Assembly: GCA_910578855.1 (NCBI GenBank) | Contig: CAJTRV010000021.1 | Location: 1-24,293 of the forward strand | Direction of reading: 5' to 3' | DNA length: 24,293 bases | Origin: an uncultured Bacilli bacterium | Lineage (GTDB): Bacteria; Bacillota_I; Bacilli_A; RF39; UBA660 | Shown here: positions 24,241 to 24,293 of the stretch, piece after piece | Layout: each line of letters begins with the position of its first letter | Numbering within the stretch: the first letter of the stretch is position 1 | Translations under genes and position numbers: made by a program | The notes under the pieces: generated by a model | Database searches by the model: none | What the model was told of the DNA's origin: nothing | What the model saw: the letters and a program-made list of their open reading frames with translations, nothing else

Positions 24241-24293
24241 CGTGGTTCTTTGTCAAATAGTGTTGGTGAACATTAAAGAGATACAAGTAACTA

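Overview
The window is low-GC Gram-positive (Firmicutes/Bacillota) DNA. The clearest sign is a full-length PolC-type DNA polymerase III (11405-15823). AT-rich spacers, strong AGGAGG-type ribosome sites and many T-tailed hairpin terminators agree with this. A PadR/DUF1700/DUF4097 operon, class III ribonucleotide reductase and a BclA-like collagen protein suggest an anaerobic, possibly spore-forming gut Firmicute. A Turicibacter/Erysipelotrichia-like host is my guess and is not proven.

Positions 1 to about 7955 are mobile DNA. The left edge carries the 3' part of a Tn916-type tyrosine integrase broken by a one-base frameshift (3-943). Next come two small unknown genes (1176-1436, 1474-1809). 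A strongly structured promoter/operator region (about 1878-2000) then drives a three-gene operon: a tyrosine recombinase lacking one catalytic histidine (2036-2836), an unknown 102-residue protein (2843-3151) and a membrane-anchored FtsK/SpoIIIE-type ATPase (3177-4598). Two unknown genes on the minus strand (4760-5026, 5174-5674) look like cargo. A large serine recombinase (6314-7930) forms the right end. The element interrupts a collagen-like gene: its 45-bp Gly-X-Y repeats start abruptly at about 7956, 25 bases after the recombinase stop, so the right junction is visible to within a few bases. No relaxase, replication initiator or left collagen half lies in the window.

From 7956 onward the DNA looks chromosomal: the 3' remnant of the collagen/BclA-like gene; a family 2 glycosyltransferase that may decorate it; a zinc alcohol dehydrogenase (minus strand) divergent from a membrane-anchored rhodanese; polC; a membrane protein overlapping a lipoprotein polysaccharide deacetylase (both minus strand); and a padR-DUF1700-DUF4097 operon with a consensus promoter and a palindrome over its -10 box.

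The last operon is anaerobic ribonucleotide reduction, and it is the most unusual part. The nrdD reading frame (19750-22065) stops before its glycyl-radical domain. That domain (RVTGYL and the following conserved segment) lies in a separate 59-codon ORF (22084-22263) with its own ribosome site, in the same frame, 18 bases after the stop. The activase gene nrdG (22276-22830) follows. The reductase therefore appears to be split into a catalytic barrel and a detached radical-bearing peptide, or else is read through a UAA stop, or is newly broken. The window ends with a single-pass membrane protein carrying Tyr/Trp/Arg-rich repeats.
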